Source: an uncultured Treponema sp. (GTDB lineage Bacteria > Spirochaetota > Spirochaetia > Treponematales > Treponemataceae). From it: a stretch of 27,225 nt of DNA. The stretch is taken from NCBI GenBank assembly GCA_934691925.1, contig CAKUTI010000027.1, forward strand, positions 1-27,225. Reading direction: 5' to 3'. Below are positions 15,129-22,816 of the stretch, piece after piece. Under the pieces are notes generated by a model. It was not told the origin of the DNA. It ran no database searches and was given only the letters and a program-made list of their open reading frames with translations. Position 1 is the stretch's first letter. Every line of letters starts with the position of its first letter. The translations under genes and the position numbers were made by a program.

Positions 15129-17201
15129 TTACGCATCTATATCTGCGTTCCCTAGTAGGTTTTCTTCTATAAATTTCCTTCGTTCGGGGGTGTTTTTGCC
15201 CATGTAGAATGCGAGAAGGTTCGGGATTATTTTCAGCTGGCTGATTTCAACCGGCGTTAAATGAATTGTCTCCGGGGCTATGAACTGCTTGAATTCGCTC
15301 GGGTTGATTTCTCCAAGTCCTTTAAAGCGTGAAGTCTCGCTTGTTTTTCCAAGTTTCGCCTGCGCCTTGTCGCGCTCGTCCTCGGAATAGCAATAGATGT
15401 TTTCTTTTTTGTTCCGCACGCGAAAAAGCGGAGTTTCAAGAATCCAGACGCGCCCGCTCGTGATAAGCTCCTCGAAATATCCGAGAAAGAAAGTAAGGAC
15501 AAGATTTCTGATGTGGAAGCCGTCGTTATCGGCATCGGTTGCAATCACGATTTTTGAGTATTTAAGGTTTTCAACCGAATTTTCGATTCCGAGCGCCATC
15601 ATAAGCTGGTAAAGCTCGTCGTTCTTGTAGATTTCGCTTTTCTTCTTGCCGTACATATTTTCAGGCTTTCCGCGAAGTGAAAAAATCGCCTGCCGGTTTG
15701 CATCTCGCGAGTGCGTCATTACGCCTGAAGCCGACTGTCCTTCCGTTATGAAAATCATCGAGTCTTTGCCTTTTTCGCCGTCCTCAAGATGATAGCGGCA
15801 GTCGTCGAGCTTCGGAATTCTTATGCTCACTTTTTTCGCGTTTTCCTTTGCCTGCTTTCTGACTGCGGACAAGTCCGTCCTGAGCTTTTCGTTCGCCTCG
15901 ATTTTTTCTTTCAGTTTTTCTGCCGTCGCCGGATTCTTGTGAAGAAAATTGTCCAGCCCGGACTGAACTTCGCTCACAACCCAAGTTCTGATGTCAGTGT
16001 TTCCGAGCTTGTTCTTTGTCTGGCTTTCAAAAATCGGATTCTTGACCTTTACGAGAATCGCCGCCGTGATTCCCTCGCGGATGTCTTCAGATTTATAATT
16101 CGACTGGAAAAAATCGTTCACGCCTTTTATGAAGCCTTCCTTGAACGCCGTAAGATGAGTTCCGCCGTCGCTTGTGCATTGACCGTTCACAAAAGAGAAG
16201 TAGTTTTCGCCGTAAGCGTTTGTGTGCGTGAACGCGAACTGCAAATGCTCGCCCACGTAATGCCCGATTGGATAAATTGTCTCCGCCTCAAGCTCTTTTT
16301 GAAGCAAGTCCAAAAGTCCGTTTTTAGACTCGAATTCCTGTCCGTTGAATTTGATTGTAAGCCCGGAATTAAGATAGACGTAATTCCACATTCTTTTCTC
16401 AACGAATTCCATATTGAACGAATATTTTCCGAAAATCGCCTCGTCCGGCTCAAATTCAAAGTAAGTTCCGTTTTTTGTTCCGGCTTTTACAGTTCCCGAG
16501 CGTTTTGACTGAAGCTTTCCCTTTTCAAAAACCGCCTCAACGCATTTTCCGTCGCGCACGGAAACAACTCTAAAATATGAAGAAAGCGCGTTCACGGCTT
16601 TTGTTCCGACTCCGTTCATTCCCACGGAAAACTGGAAAACGTCGCTGTCGTATTTTGCGCCGGTGTTGATTTCGCTTACGCACTCAACAACTTTTCCGAG
16701 CGGAATTCCGCGTCCGTAGTCGCGCACTTTTACGCGGTTCTCTTTGATTTCAACGTCGATTCTGTTTCCGAATCCCATTATGAATTCGTCGATTGAGTTG
16801 TCTATGACTTCTTTTAATAGAACATAAATTCCGTCGTTCTGGTTTGTGCCGTCGCCGAGCCGCCCGATGTACATTCCTGAGCGAAGCCGGATATGCTCCA
16901 GCGCGTCAAGGTGACGCACTTTGTCGTCGCCGTAGTCTGCGGCTTTTTTTGATTTTAAGTTAGCGTTCGGGTCTTTGGATTTTGCCTCTGCAAGTTTTTT
17001 GTCTGACTGAGCCGTTGTTGTTGACGGCTTGAAAGACGGCTTAACAGCCGGAGCTTCCTTTTCTGTTTTTTTTGATTCTGTTTTTGCGTTGTCCCAGGCG
17101 CGGAAAGTTCCGTTCTCGTCAATTCCTGCGACTGCTTTTTTTGTTTTAGATGATTTTGCGGCGGTTTTTTCCGCAGTTTCCTCTTTTTTAATTCCACCCA
17201 T
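15129..17201 (-). CDS. parE: Type IIA DNA topoisomerase subunit B (ParE/GyrB-like) with Lys-rich N-terminal tail
   Basis: The ATPase subunit of topoisomerase IV or a gyrase-like enzyme, 690 aa. GHKL ATP site: LLKEVIDNSIDEF (Glu131, Asn135), VRDYGRGIP (Asp161) and GMNGVGTKAVNALS (194-207). The TOPRIM domain has ITEGQSASG (Glu487) and IATDADNDG (556-561); most relatives have Asp where Gln489 stands. The first ~94 residues, with about 20 lysines and many Ala/Ser/Thr, precede the normal start of the fold (RHLDALEHIRLRSGMYIG) and are not part of the common family. No internal ATG precedes the fold, and the ATG at 17201 lies 6 nt after a TAGAAT, so the tail appears genuine. No clear terminator follows; read-through into the DUF3015 gene is possible. 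Confidence 0.9.
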   Translation of the reverse strand: MGGIKKEETAEKTAAKSSKTKKAVAGIDENGTFRAWDNAKTESKKTEKEAPAVKPSFKPSTTTAQSDKKLAEAKSKDPNANLKSKKAADYGDDKVRHLDALEHIRLRSGMYIGRLGDGTNQNDGIYVLLKEVIDNSIDEFIMGFGNRIDVEIKENRVKVRDYGRGIPLGKVVECVSEINTGAKYDSDVFQFSVGMNGVGTKAVNALSSYFRVVSVRDGKCVEAVFEKGKLQSKRSGTVKAGTKNGTYFEFEPDEAIFGKYSFNMEFVEKRMWNYVYLNSGLTIKFNGQEFESKNGLLDLLQKELEAETIYPIGHYVGEHLQFAFTHTNAYGENYFSFVNGQCTSDGGTHLTAFKEGFIKGVNDFFQSNYKSEDIREGITAAILVKVKNPIFESQTKNKLGNTDIRTWVVSEVQSGLDNFLHKNPATAEKLKEKIEANEKLRTDLSAVRKQAKENAKKVSIRIPKLDDCRYHLEDGEKGKDSMIFITEGQSASGVMTHSRDANRQAIFSLRGKPENMYGKKKSEIYKNDELYQLMMALGIENSVENLKYSKIVIATDADNDGFHIRNLVLTFFLGYFEELITSGRVWILETPLFRVRNKKENIYCYSEDERDKAQAKLGKTSETSRFKGLGEINPSEFKQFIAPETIHLTPVEISQLKIIPNLLAFYMGKNTPERRKFIEENLLGNADIDA

Positions 17202-17207
17202 TCTTTG

Positions 17208-17236
17208 ATTCTAAATGAAAAATCAAAAATTGAAAA
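17208..17236 (-). promoter_or_regulatory. parE promoter, placed for leaderless transcription
   Basis: Leftward TTTTCA (17236-17231), 17 bp spacer, TAGAAT (17213-17208). Six bases then separate the -10 hexamer from the ATG, which has no Shine-Dalgarno sequence. Confidence 0.5.
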
Positions 17237-17314
17237 TGCGTTGATTTTTTGTTTTATGCGCTGCGGACTTGTCTTCATCTTGATGTTCTAATTCCTAAAG
17301 AGAATTTTTTTTGA

Positions 17315-17320
17315 TAGAAT
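17315..17320 (+). promoter_or_regulatory. -10 element of the COG2426 gene
   Basis: TAGAAT ends 8 nt before the ATG at 17329. No good -35 hexamer is seen at 17 bp. Together with the missing ribosome-binding site this again suggests a near-leaderless transcript. Confidence 0.35.
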
Positions 17321-17328
17321 CTCAAAAT

Positions 17329-17835
17329 ATGTTCAAGGCACTTCTAATTTCTTTTTTGATTTCGATGGTTCCTCTTGTGGAGCTTCGCGGCGCGCTTCCT
17401 GTTGGAATCGGATTTTTGCAGCTTTATCTTTGCAATGTCTCTTTTTCGTCTGTTGTCGCGCTTTACGCAGCCTGCATTCTGGGAAATATGCTTCCAGTTC
17501 CTTTTGTTTTTCTTTTTGCGAGAAAATTTCTGGAGTGGGGAAAAGATAAAAAAGTTATCGGGCGTTTGTGCGAATTTTTTCTTGTGAAAGGACACAAAGG
17601 CGGCGAGAAGCTGCGTGAGAAAGCCGGCCGCGGACTTTATTTCGCGCTTTTTCTTTTTGTGGGAATTCCGCTTCCTGGAACCGGCGCATGGACGGGAACT
17701 TTGGCTGCGAGCCTGCTTGACTTGGACGGCAAAAAAACTTCACTAGCCGTGATGAGCGGCGTTCTGCTAGCTGGCGTGATTATGCTTGTTTTGAGCTTGC
17801 TTGGTTTTGGAGCGGCAAGTGCGGCTATTTCTTGA
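17329..17835 (+). CDS. Small multidrug-export family membrane protein (COG2426, Sm_multidrug_ex)
   Basis: A 168 aa inner-membrane protein with about four hydrophobic segments. The family landmarks VPLVELRGALPVGI (about 14-27) and GIPLPGTGAWTG (about 112-123) are both present. The family name is historical and the transported substrate is not known. The frame is open from a TTG at 17311, but the ATG at 17329 gives the usual N-terminus (MFKALLISFLISM). The gene overlaps the next one by 17 bp, so the two are probably co-translated; both are membrane transport-type proteins. Confidence 0.85.
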   Translation: MFKALLISFLISMVPLVELRGALPVGIGFLQLYLCNVSFSSVVALYAACILGNMLPVPFVFLFARKFLEWGKDKKVIGRLCEFFLVKGHKGGEKLREKAGRGLYFALFLFVGIPLPGTGAWTGTLAASLLDLDGKKTSLAVMSGVLLAGVIMLVLSLLGFGAASAAIS

Positions 17836-18409
17836 AACACTTTTCGTCTTTATTTCGACAGAAATCGATGATTTTCTGGTTTTTGTCGTGCTTTTCGCTT
17901 CTCAAAAAAATCTAAGAAGCCGCGCGCTTATTTTTTCGGGGCGGTTTTTCGCGGTTGTTCTGACGGCGGTTTTGTCTGCGTTCGCCTCGTCGCTTCTTTC
18001 TAAAATTCCGCATTTTTATCTTCGCTTTTTCGGGCTTGTTCCGCTTTTTATCGGCGTTTACAGCATTTTCAAGAAAGATGACGACGATAAAGATTTTTGC
18101 AAAAATCGTGAGAATTCTTCTAAGAGAGATTTTTATGCTGCGCTTTCGCTTTTTTTCAGCGCGTTTTTGCTCACGCTCGCTTCTTCTGGCGACAATGCCG
18201 GAATTTACATTCCGTTCTTTTTGAATTTTGATTTTTCTGAAAAGATTCTTGTGATTCTTGAAATCGCATTTTTGAATTTTCTGTGGACGCTTTTTCAGGC
18301 GAAATCGGCTTCGCTTCCGCTTGTCGAGAAAATTATTCGGAAAGCCGGCAAAATCTTGGTTCCTGCGGTTTTTATTCTGCTTGGAATTTCGGTCTTGGTT
18401 GATTTTTAA
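17819..18409 (+). CDS. CadD-like cadmium resistance / transport family membrane protein
   Basis: A 196 aa polytopic inner-membrane protein. The N-terminal FVFISTEIDDFLVFVVLF matches the conserved 'ISTNIDD' start of the CadD family, LRFFGLVPLFIGVYSIFK the central helix, and LTLASSGDNAGIYIPFF the second conserved acidic segment. CadD proteins give cadmium resistance in some Firmicutes; here the substrate is inferred only from the family. The GTG at 17819 is chosen because GGAG lies 6 nt before it and the family motif follows at once; a TTG at 17801 is also possible. The variable cytoplasmic loop is charged (KKDDDDKDFCKNRENSSKR). Confidence 0.78.
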   Translation: MRLFLETLFVFISTEIDDFLVFVVLFASQKNLRSRALIFSGRFFAVVLTAVLSAFASSLLSKIPHFYLRFFGLVPLFIGVYSIFKKDDDDKDFCKNRENSSKRDFYAALSLFFSAFLLTLASSGDNAGIYIPFFLNFDFSEKILVILEIAFLNFLWTLFQAKSASLPLVEKIIRKAGKILVPAVFILLGISVLVDF

Positions 18410-18433
18410 TCACGAAATCGGAAAAATATTTTT

Positions 18434-19036
18434 ATGTCAAACGAGATTGAAATCAAGATTCCGCTTAAAAACGAGGAATTTGAAAGAATCGAAAATCTTA
18501 TAAGCCGAAACGGGCAAAATTCTTCTTGTGAAAATCTTGTTTTTTCTGATTTCAAGAAAATATTTAAAAGCGACGAGTATTTTTCGCGATACGAAACGCG
18601 TTCTGAACGAAAAAACGCCGGAGAATTTGAAGTCATAAGAATCAGGACGGAAAAAATCGGCGGCGAGGAAAAAAGTTTTTTCACGACAAAGCGAAAATCT
18701 CTTGAAAACGGCTTTGAAGTGAACGATGAAAAGGAAACTTTTGTTGAAAATGCAGAAGTTATAAGAAACTTTTTGGTTGAATCTGGATTCATAAAGTGGT
18801 TTGAGAAAACTAAAGATTCGGAATCTGTTTTTTGCAGGCTTAAAAATGGAAGAAATCTGAAATTCCATCTGGAGCTTGAAAAAGTGAACGGGCTTTTGTA
18901 CATCGAAATTGAATGTACGGAAAGCGGAAATTATCAGAACAACGATGTTTTTTCGGAACTTGAAAAAGTTGTGGAAAATCTCGCGCTCGATATTCAAAAA
19001 AACGATTCCCGCTCATGGATTGAGATTTTGAAGTGA
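18434..19036 (+). CDS. CYTH domain protein (class IV adenylate cyclase / thiamine-triphosphatase fold)
   Basis: 200 aa, one CYTH domain. It has the diagnostic N-terminal EIEIKIPL (4-11), the basic strand VIRIRTEK (about 67-74), TTKRK (about 84-88), the acidic LLYIEIE (about 163-169) and a C-terminal DSRSWIEIL similar to the 'D.SY.E' of CyaB proteins. Such enzymes bind a triphosphate substrate inside a charged beta tunnel and hydrolyse or cyclise it using divalent metal. cAMP synthesis, tripolyphosphatase or thiamine-triphosphatase activity cannot be separated by eye. The ribosome-binding site is weak. It follows the CadD-like gene by 24 bp and may share its transcript. Confidence 0.82.
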   Translation: MSNEIEIKIPLKNEEFERIENLISRNGQNSSCENLVFSDFKKIFKSDEYFSRYETRSERKNAGEFEVIRIRTEKIGGEEKSFFTTKRKSLENGFEVNDEKETFVENAEVIRNFLVESGFIKWFEKTKDSESVFCRLKNGRNLKFHLELEKVNGLLYIEIECTESGNYQNNDVFSELEKVVENLALDIQKNDSRSWIEILK

Positions 19037-19072
19037 AATTTTTTTGTTTAATCCTAAAAAGAAAAATAAATT

Positions 19073-19942
19073 ATGAAAATGTCGCAAAACGTTAAAAAAA
19101 GAATATTTCTGCTGGCTTTGCTTTCTTGTGTTTCAGAAATTTTTGCAGGACAGATTATTTCTGACTTTACGCAGAACAAAATCAACGAATTCTGCACGCT
19201 GAAAATTCAGCTGAAAAGCGAAGATGACGACGAGGCTGTTAAGAAAATTGAAAGTCTCCGTGAAAATGCGATTTCAAATCTTGCCGAATATGCGGTTGAC
19301 TTTGAGCAGGAAAAGCGGATTCTTGAAAGCATTTATTTTATGGAAAGCTACGAGCATTTGATTACGCCTGAAAAACGCGCCGGGCTTAGAAAAATCATGA
19401 AAAACCATATGAAAGAAAATGTCGCTTGCCTTGACGCGCGCAAGGAAAGCGAGATAAGCCCGTGGCTTTATCTTGTTACCGGCGATGTTACTTCCTATTA
19501 TATGACGCGTTCCGTTCCTGCAACGCTTTTGTACGGGCTGCGCGTGAAAGACTGGTACGTCAAGGCGGCTGAATCTTTGGGCGGAGTTTCGGGCGGCTCG
19601 CTTAGTCTTGGAAACTGGCTTTTTTACGCGCCCGCGCCTTTCGGAAGCAAGAAAAAAGCGATGGCAAGCTATGAAAAATCTGTGGAGCAGGCGAAAACGG
19701 AAGGCGAGCTTTATCTTGCATATGAATTTACCTCGCAGCTTTATTTTGAGATGAAAGATTTTAAAAAGGCAGATGAATATCTTCAAAAAGCCTACGACTT
19801 GAATCTTGGAACAAGAGAATTGGACAAAGTGAAAAAATGCAACGAGCTTGGATATTCGCTTTATCAGTACAACAGAAACCGCGCCGGAATCGACGAAAAA
19901 ATTCCTGAAAGCGAAATGGACGAGGACGACAAGGCGCGGTGA
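19073..19942 (+). CDS. Exported TPR-containing protein of unknown function
   Basis: 289 aa. A signal peptide (KKRIFLLALLSCVSEIFA, cleavage before GQII) points to the periplasm. The body is largely helical, with one convincing TPR-like hairpin near residues 222-252 (YFEMKDFKKADEYLQKAYDL) and a Gly/Ser-rich segment (ESLGGVSGGSLSLGNWLFY) in the middle. The C-terminus is acidic. I do not recognise a named family. It follows the CYTH gene by 36 bp on the same strand. No hairpin terminator is evident after it; a tandem repeat array fills the downstream gap. Confidence 0.65.
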   Translation: MKMSQNVKKRIFLLALLSCVSEIFAGQIISDFTQNKINEFCTLKIQLKSEDDDEAVKKIESLRENAISNLAEYAVDFEQEKRILESIYFMESYEHLITPEKRAGLRKIMKNHMKENVACLDARKESEISPWLYLVTGDVTSYYMTRSVPATLLYGLRVKDWYVKAAESLGGVSGGSLSLGNWLFYAPAPFGSKKKAMASYEKSVEQAKTEGELYLAYEFTSQLYFEMKDFKKADEYLQKAYDLNLGTRELDKVKKCNELGYSLYQYNRNRAGIDEKIPESEMDEDDKAR

Positions 19943-20002
19943 TTTTTTTGTTGGAGCTAAAAAATCTTGTTTTTGAGCCTTTTTAGAGGCACACCTATTT
20001 CA

Positions 20003-20156
20003 GACTAAAGGTATACTTCCTAAAGACTGAAGGTATACTTCCTAAAGACTGAAGGTATACTTCCTAAAGACTAAAGGTATACTTCCTAAGGACTGAAGGA
20101 ATACTTCCTTAGGGTCTTAGGAAGCCTTACTTCAGGGCGAAGGTATGCTTCCTTTA
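20003..20156. repeat. 22 bp tandem repeat array
   Basis: Units of the type GACTGAAGGTATACTTCCTAAA start at 20003, 20025, 20047, 20069 and 20091, exactly 22 bp apart and nearly identical. A rearranged segment with a partial inverted unit and a last partial copy (20137-20156) follow. The core AAGGTATACTT is almost palindromic. The array fills the space between two convergent genes, and its last unit runs into the stop codon of the HAD gene (20154-20156). Confidence 0.9.
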
Positions 20157-20867
20157 AAATTTGGCTTTTGTCATGCTGAACTCGAACGTTGTTGCGGCTG
20201 CTTCCTTTAGCGATTTTACTTTTATGTCAGCGATTTTTAAGATTCTTTGCCAGTCTGTTTCAGGCGGCTCTGTCTTTTCCTCGTCGCTTTTGTCGTAGAC
20301 TGCGCAAGTCTTGAATCCTGCGTTATGCGCGGTTCTGAGCGCGTGAAGCGCGTCTTCAAACACAAGCGACTTTTCTGGCGTTGAATTTCCAAGCTCGGCG
20401 GCTTTTTCAAAAATCAGCGGCTTTGACTTTGAAGTGTTAAGGTCAAGGCATGTTATAATCGCTGTAAAATATTTTTCAATTCCAAGCCGCTTTATGCACG
20501 GAATCACGCAGCTTCGGTCGGTCGCGGTGGCAAGAATGCACGGAATTCCGTTTTTGTTCAGCGTTTTTAGAAGCTCTTTTGCGCCGTCTTTAAGAAGCAA
20601 ATTGTTTTCATATTCATCTTGAATCTGCCTCAAAATCTCTTTTTGAATTTCTTCCGCATTTCCTGAAAGTCCGTATTTTGAAATCAGATAATCGACAGTC
20701 TCTGTCATGTTCAGCCATTTTACTTTGTCCCAGAGATTTTTTTCAGGAATTTTCCCCTTTGAGACAAGATATTTGTCAGAAGCTGTATGCCACATCTCCA
20801 TTGAGTCAAGAAGAGTTCCGTCCATGTCAAAAATTGCGCAGTCAAAATCCAAGTTAAAAAGTTTCAT
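20154..20867 (-). CDS. HAD-superfamily phosphatase (subfamily IA, beta-phosphoglucomutase-like)
   Basis: 237 aa cytoplasmic phosphohydrolase. Motif I FDMDGTLLDS (about 13-22, with nucleophile and acid Asp), motif II LATATD (about 113-118), the motif III lysine in TSKSKPLIF (about 145-153) and motif IV VFEDALHAL (about 168-176) are all present. A helical cap lies between motifs I and II. Relatives dephosphorylate or isomerise sugar phosphates and similar small phosphates; the exact substrate cannot be told. The ATG at 20867 has no ribosome-binding site. A TATACT lies 13 nt upstream, so the leader is predicted to be only a few bases. The C-terminal tail after about residue 205 (KVKSLKEAAATTFEFSMTKAKF region) is longer than the fold needs. 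Confidence 0.85.
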   Translation of the reverse strand: MKLFNLDFDCAIFDMDGTLLDSMEMWHTASDKYLVSKGKIPEKNLWDKVKWLNMTETVDYLISKYGLSGNAEEIQKEILRQIQDEYENNLLLKDGAKELLKTLNKNGIPCILATATDRSCVIPCIKRLGIEKYFTAIITCLDLNTSKSKPLIFEKAAELGNSTPEKSLVFEDALHALRTAHNAGFKTCAVYDKSDEEKTEPPETDWQRILKIADIKVKSLKEAAATTFEFSMTKAKF

Positions 20868-20924
20868 AAAATCAGGATTTAGTATAACCTATTTCGCTGC
20901 AATTTGTTTTAAATAACAATTACC

Positions 20925-20942
20925 AGCACTTTGTGCTTTTTT
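20925..20942 (+). terminator. Small hairpin with T run in the leader of the ABC operon, possible attenuator
   Basis: AGCAC (20925-20929), loop TTT, GTGCT (20933-20937), followed by five T. A second hairpin TCGCC/GGCGA follows at about 20944-20957, just before the GGAAGGA ribosome-binding site. It is short, so its activity is uncertain. Confidence 0.35.
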
Positions 20943-20977
20943 ATCTCGCCGCTGGGCGATTTTATGGAAGGACAAAA

Positions 20978-21919
20978 ATGATAGAAGTTTCTCATCTTTC
21001 AAAACGTTTTGGCGAATTCAAGGCTGTTGACAACGTTAGCTTTGCAATTCCCACCGGCCAGATTGTCGGGCTTTTGGGGCCGAACGGAGCCGGAAAATCG
21101 ACGACAATGCGCATGATTACAGGCTTTTTCAAGCCGACTTCGGGAACTGTTAAAATCGACGGAATCGATATGAATGAAAATCCTGTTGCGGCAAAGCGGA
21201 AAATCGGCTATATGCCTGAAAGCGCGCCTCTTTATTCTGATATGATTGTTGACGATTATCTTTGCTACGTTGCGGAGATGCAGAACCAGAATCCTGACGA
21301 AAAAGTTCCGAAACTTTGCGAGATGTGCGGCTTAAAGGAGGTCATGCACAAAAATATAAGCGAGCTTTCGCGCGGATACAAGCAGCGTGTCGGGCTTGCG
21401 CACGCTCTTATGAACGACCCGGAAATCTTAATTCTTGACGAGCCGACTTCAGGACTTGACCCGAACCAGATTGAAGATGTCCGCGCCTTAATACGTGAGA
21501 TTGGAAAAACGCGCACCGTAATCATCTCGACCCACATTTTGAGCGAGGTTGAAATGCTTTGCGGACGTGTAATCATAATTTCAAAAGGAAAACTCGTTGC
21601 CGACAGCCCGACCGCCGAGCTTAGAACGCGCTACGGACATTCGGAAAGCGTTTTTGTTCAGATTGACGGAGCTGGCGCGGAAGAGGCAAAATCGGCTTTT
21701 GCTTCGCTCCCAGAAGTTGACGATGTGAGCCTTACAGACGGAGACAGAATTGAAAGCGCGGAAAATGCGGTTTCGTTCCTTGTGAGCGCGAAAGGCGAGG
21801 CTGAAATCCGGCCGGAAATATTCAGGCTTTGCGCGGATAAGAACTGGACGATTTATGAGCTTTCCGTCAGAAAAAACAGTCTGGAAGACATTTTCCACGG
21901 CCTTACGGAAGAAAAATAA
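20978..21919 (+). CDS. ABC transporter ATP-binding protein, GldA-like
   Basis: 313 aa ATPase that should sit on the cytoplasmic face of the permease encoded next. Walker A GPNGAGKS (about 34-41), signature LSRGYKQRVG (about 133-142), Walker B ILILDEPTSGLDP (about 154-166) and the switch histidine in ISTHIL (about 190). A C-terminal domain of about 90 residues follows, as in GldA/CcmA-type ATPases. The frame is open from 20933, but the ATG at 20978 has GGAAGGA with 5 nt spacing and gives the standard start MIEVSHLSKRFG. It is the first gene of a four-gene operon with permease, GldG-like and DUF4340 genes. Confidence 0.92.
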   Translation: MIEVSHLSKRFGEFKAVDNVSFAIPTGQIVGLLGPNGAGKSTTMRMITGFFKPTSGTVKIDGIDMNENPVAAKRKIGYMPESAPLYSDMIVDDYLCYVAEMQNQNPDEKVPKLCEMCGLKEVMHKNISELSRGYKQRVGLAHALMNDPEILILDEPTSGLDPNQIEDVRALIREIGKTRTVIISTHILSEVEMLCGRVIIISKGKLVADSPTAELRTRYGHSESVFVQIDGAGAEEAKSAFASLPEVDDVSLTDGDRIESAENAVSFLVSAKGEAEIRPEIFRLCADKNWTIYELSVRKNSLEDIFHGLTEEK

Positions 21920-22066
21920 AAGCCGCGCTGATTCGTGGCTGCTTCAAAAAATGTTGCCATGATGAATCTGTTTTATCTGTGAAAATCCGTGTTCAATTTT
22001 TATGCGCGGATTTTGACTTTCGTTTTAATTGAAATAAAAAATCATTTTGCTTTCTAGGAGAAAAAA

Positions 22067-22792
22067 ATGAAAAAAAATTGTAATCCGGCTTTTGTTATCG
22101 CCGGACGTGAAATTCGCGCTTACTTTACGAGTCCGATTGCATACATCGTTACGGGGCTTTTTCTTTTGGCTTCGGGATTTTTGTTTTTCAACACGTTCTT
22201 TTTGTACGGACGTGCGGAGCTTCGCAATTTCTTTGGAATCTTGCCGGTTCTCTTCTCGTTTTTTATTCCTGCATTGACAATGCGGCTTCTTGCCGAGGAA
22301 AAGCGTAGCGGCTCGTATGAGACTTTGCTCACTTTGCCGGTTACGGAAACTCAGATTGTAATCGGCAAATTTATCGCGTCGTTTGTTTCTGGAGCGGCTC
22401 TTCTAGTTCCAACTCTTTTCTACGTTCTGACCTGCTTTGTTTTTGGAAAGCCGGACGCGGGGCCGATTGTCGGCGGATATTTGGGCGCGCTTTTTCTGAT
22501 TGCGTCATTTTGCGCGGTGGGGCTTTTTGCAACGAGCGTAACAAAAAATCAGATTATCGCGTTTTTTATCGCGCTCGCGCTTTGTCTCGTGCTTACTTTT
22601 ATCTCGAATTTTCTGATTTTTATGCCGGGCGCGCTTGTCGCGTTTTTTGACTATTTTTCGGCTTTCAGTCATTTTAACTCGATTTCACGCGGAATTATCG
22701 ACACTCGCGACTTGGTTTATTTTGTGTCGCTTACGGCTGTTTTTCTTGTGCTGACTGTGCGCGGATTAAAATCGACACGGGAAACAAGATAA
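22067..22792 (+). CDS. ABC transporter permease, GldF-like
   Basis: 241 aa inner-membrane protein with six hydrophobic segments. RELRAYFTSPIAY-type N-terminus (GREIRAYFTSPIAYIV, residues 13-28) and RLLAEEKRSGSYETLLTLP (about 73-91) are characteristic of the ABC-2 subfamily containing GldF. It should form the membrane channel with the preceding ATPase and the GldG-like protein. AGGAGA lies 7 nt before the ATG. A 147 bp spacer separates it from the ATPase gene; this holds an inverted repeat AAAATCCG/CGGATTTT (about 21978-22017) without a T run, which may be an mRNA processing or attenuation hairpin. Confidence 0.88.
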   Translation: MKKNCNPAFVIAGREIRAYFTSPIAYIVTGLFLLASGFLFFNTFFLYGRAELRNFFGILPVLFSFFIPALTMRLLAEEKRSGSYETLLTLPVTETQIVIGKFIASFVSGAALLVPTLFYVLTCFVFGKPDAGPIVGGYLGALFLIASFCAVGLFATSVTKNQIIAFFIALALCLVLTFISNFLIFMPGALVAFFDYFSAFSHFNSISRGIIDTRDLVYFVSLTAVFLVLTVRGLKSTRETR

Positions 22793-22816
22793 TTTTGATG
22801 TTGCAAAGGTAAAAAT

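Noticed and set aside
15789..16508. Rightward 239 aa frame inside parE
   Set aside because: Antisense shadow of a highly conserved topoisomerase gene; no recognisable domain or start signal.
18406..18997. Two leftward frames (165 and 186 aa) opposite the CYTH gene
   Set aside because: Phe/Ser/Arg-rich antisense shadows; the rightward CYTH motifs are clear.
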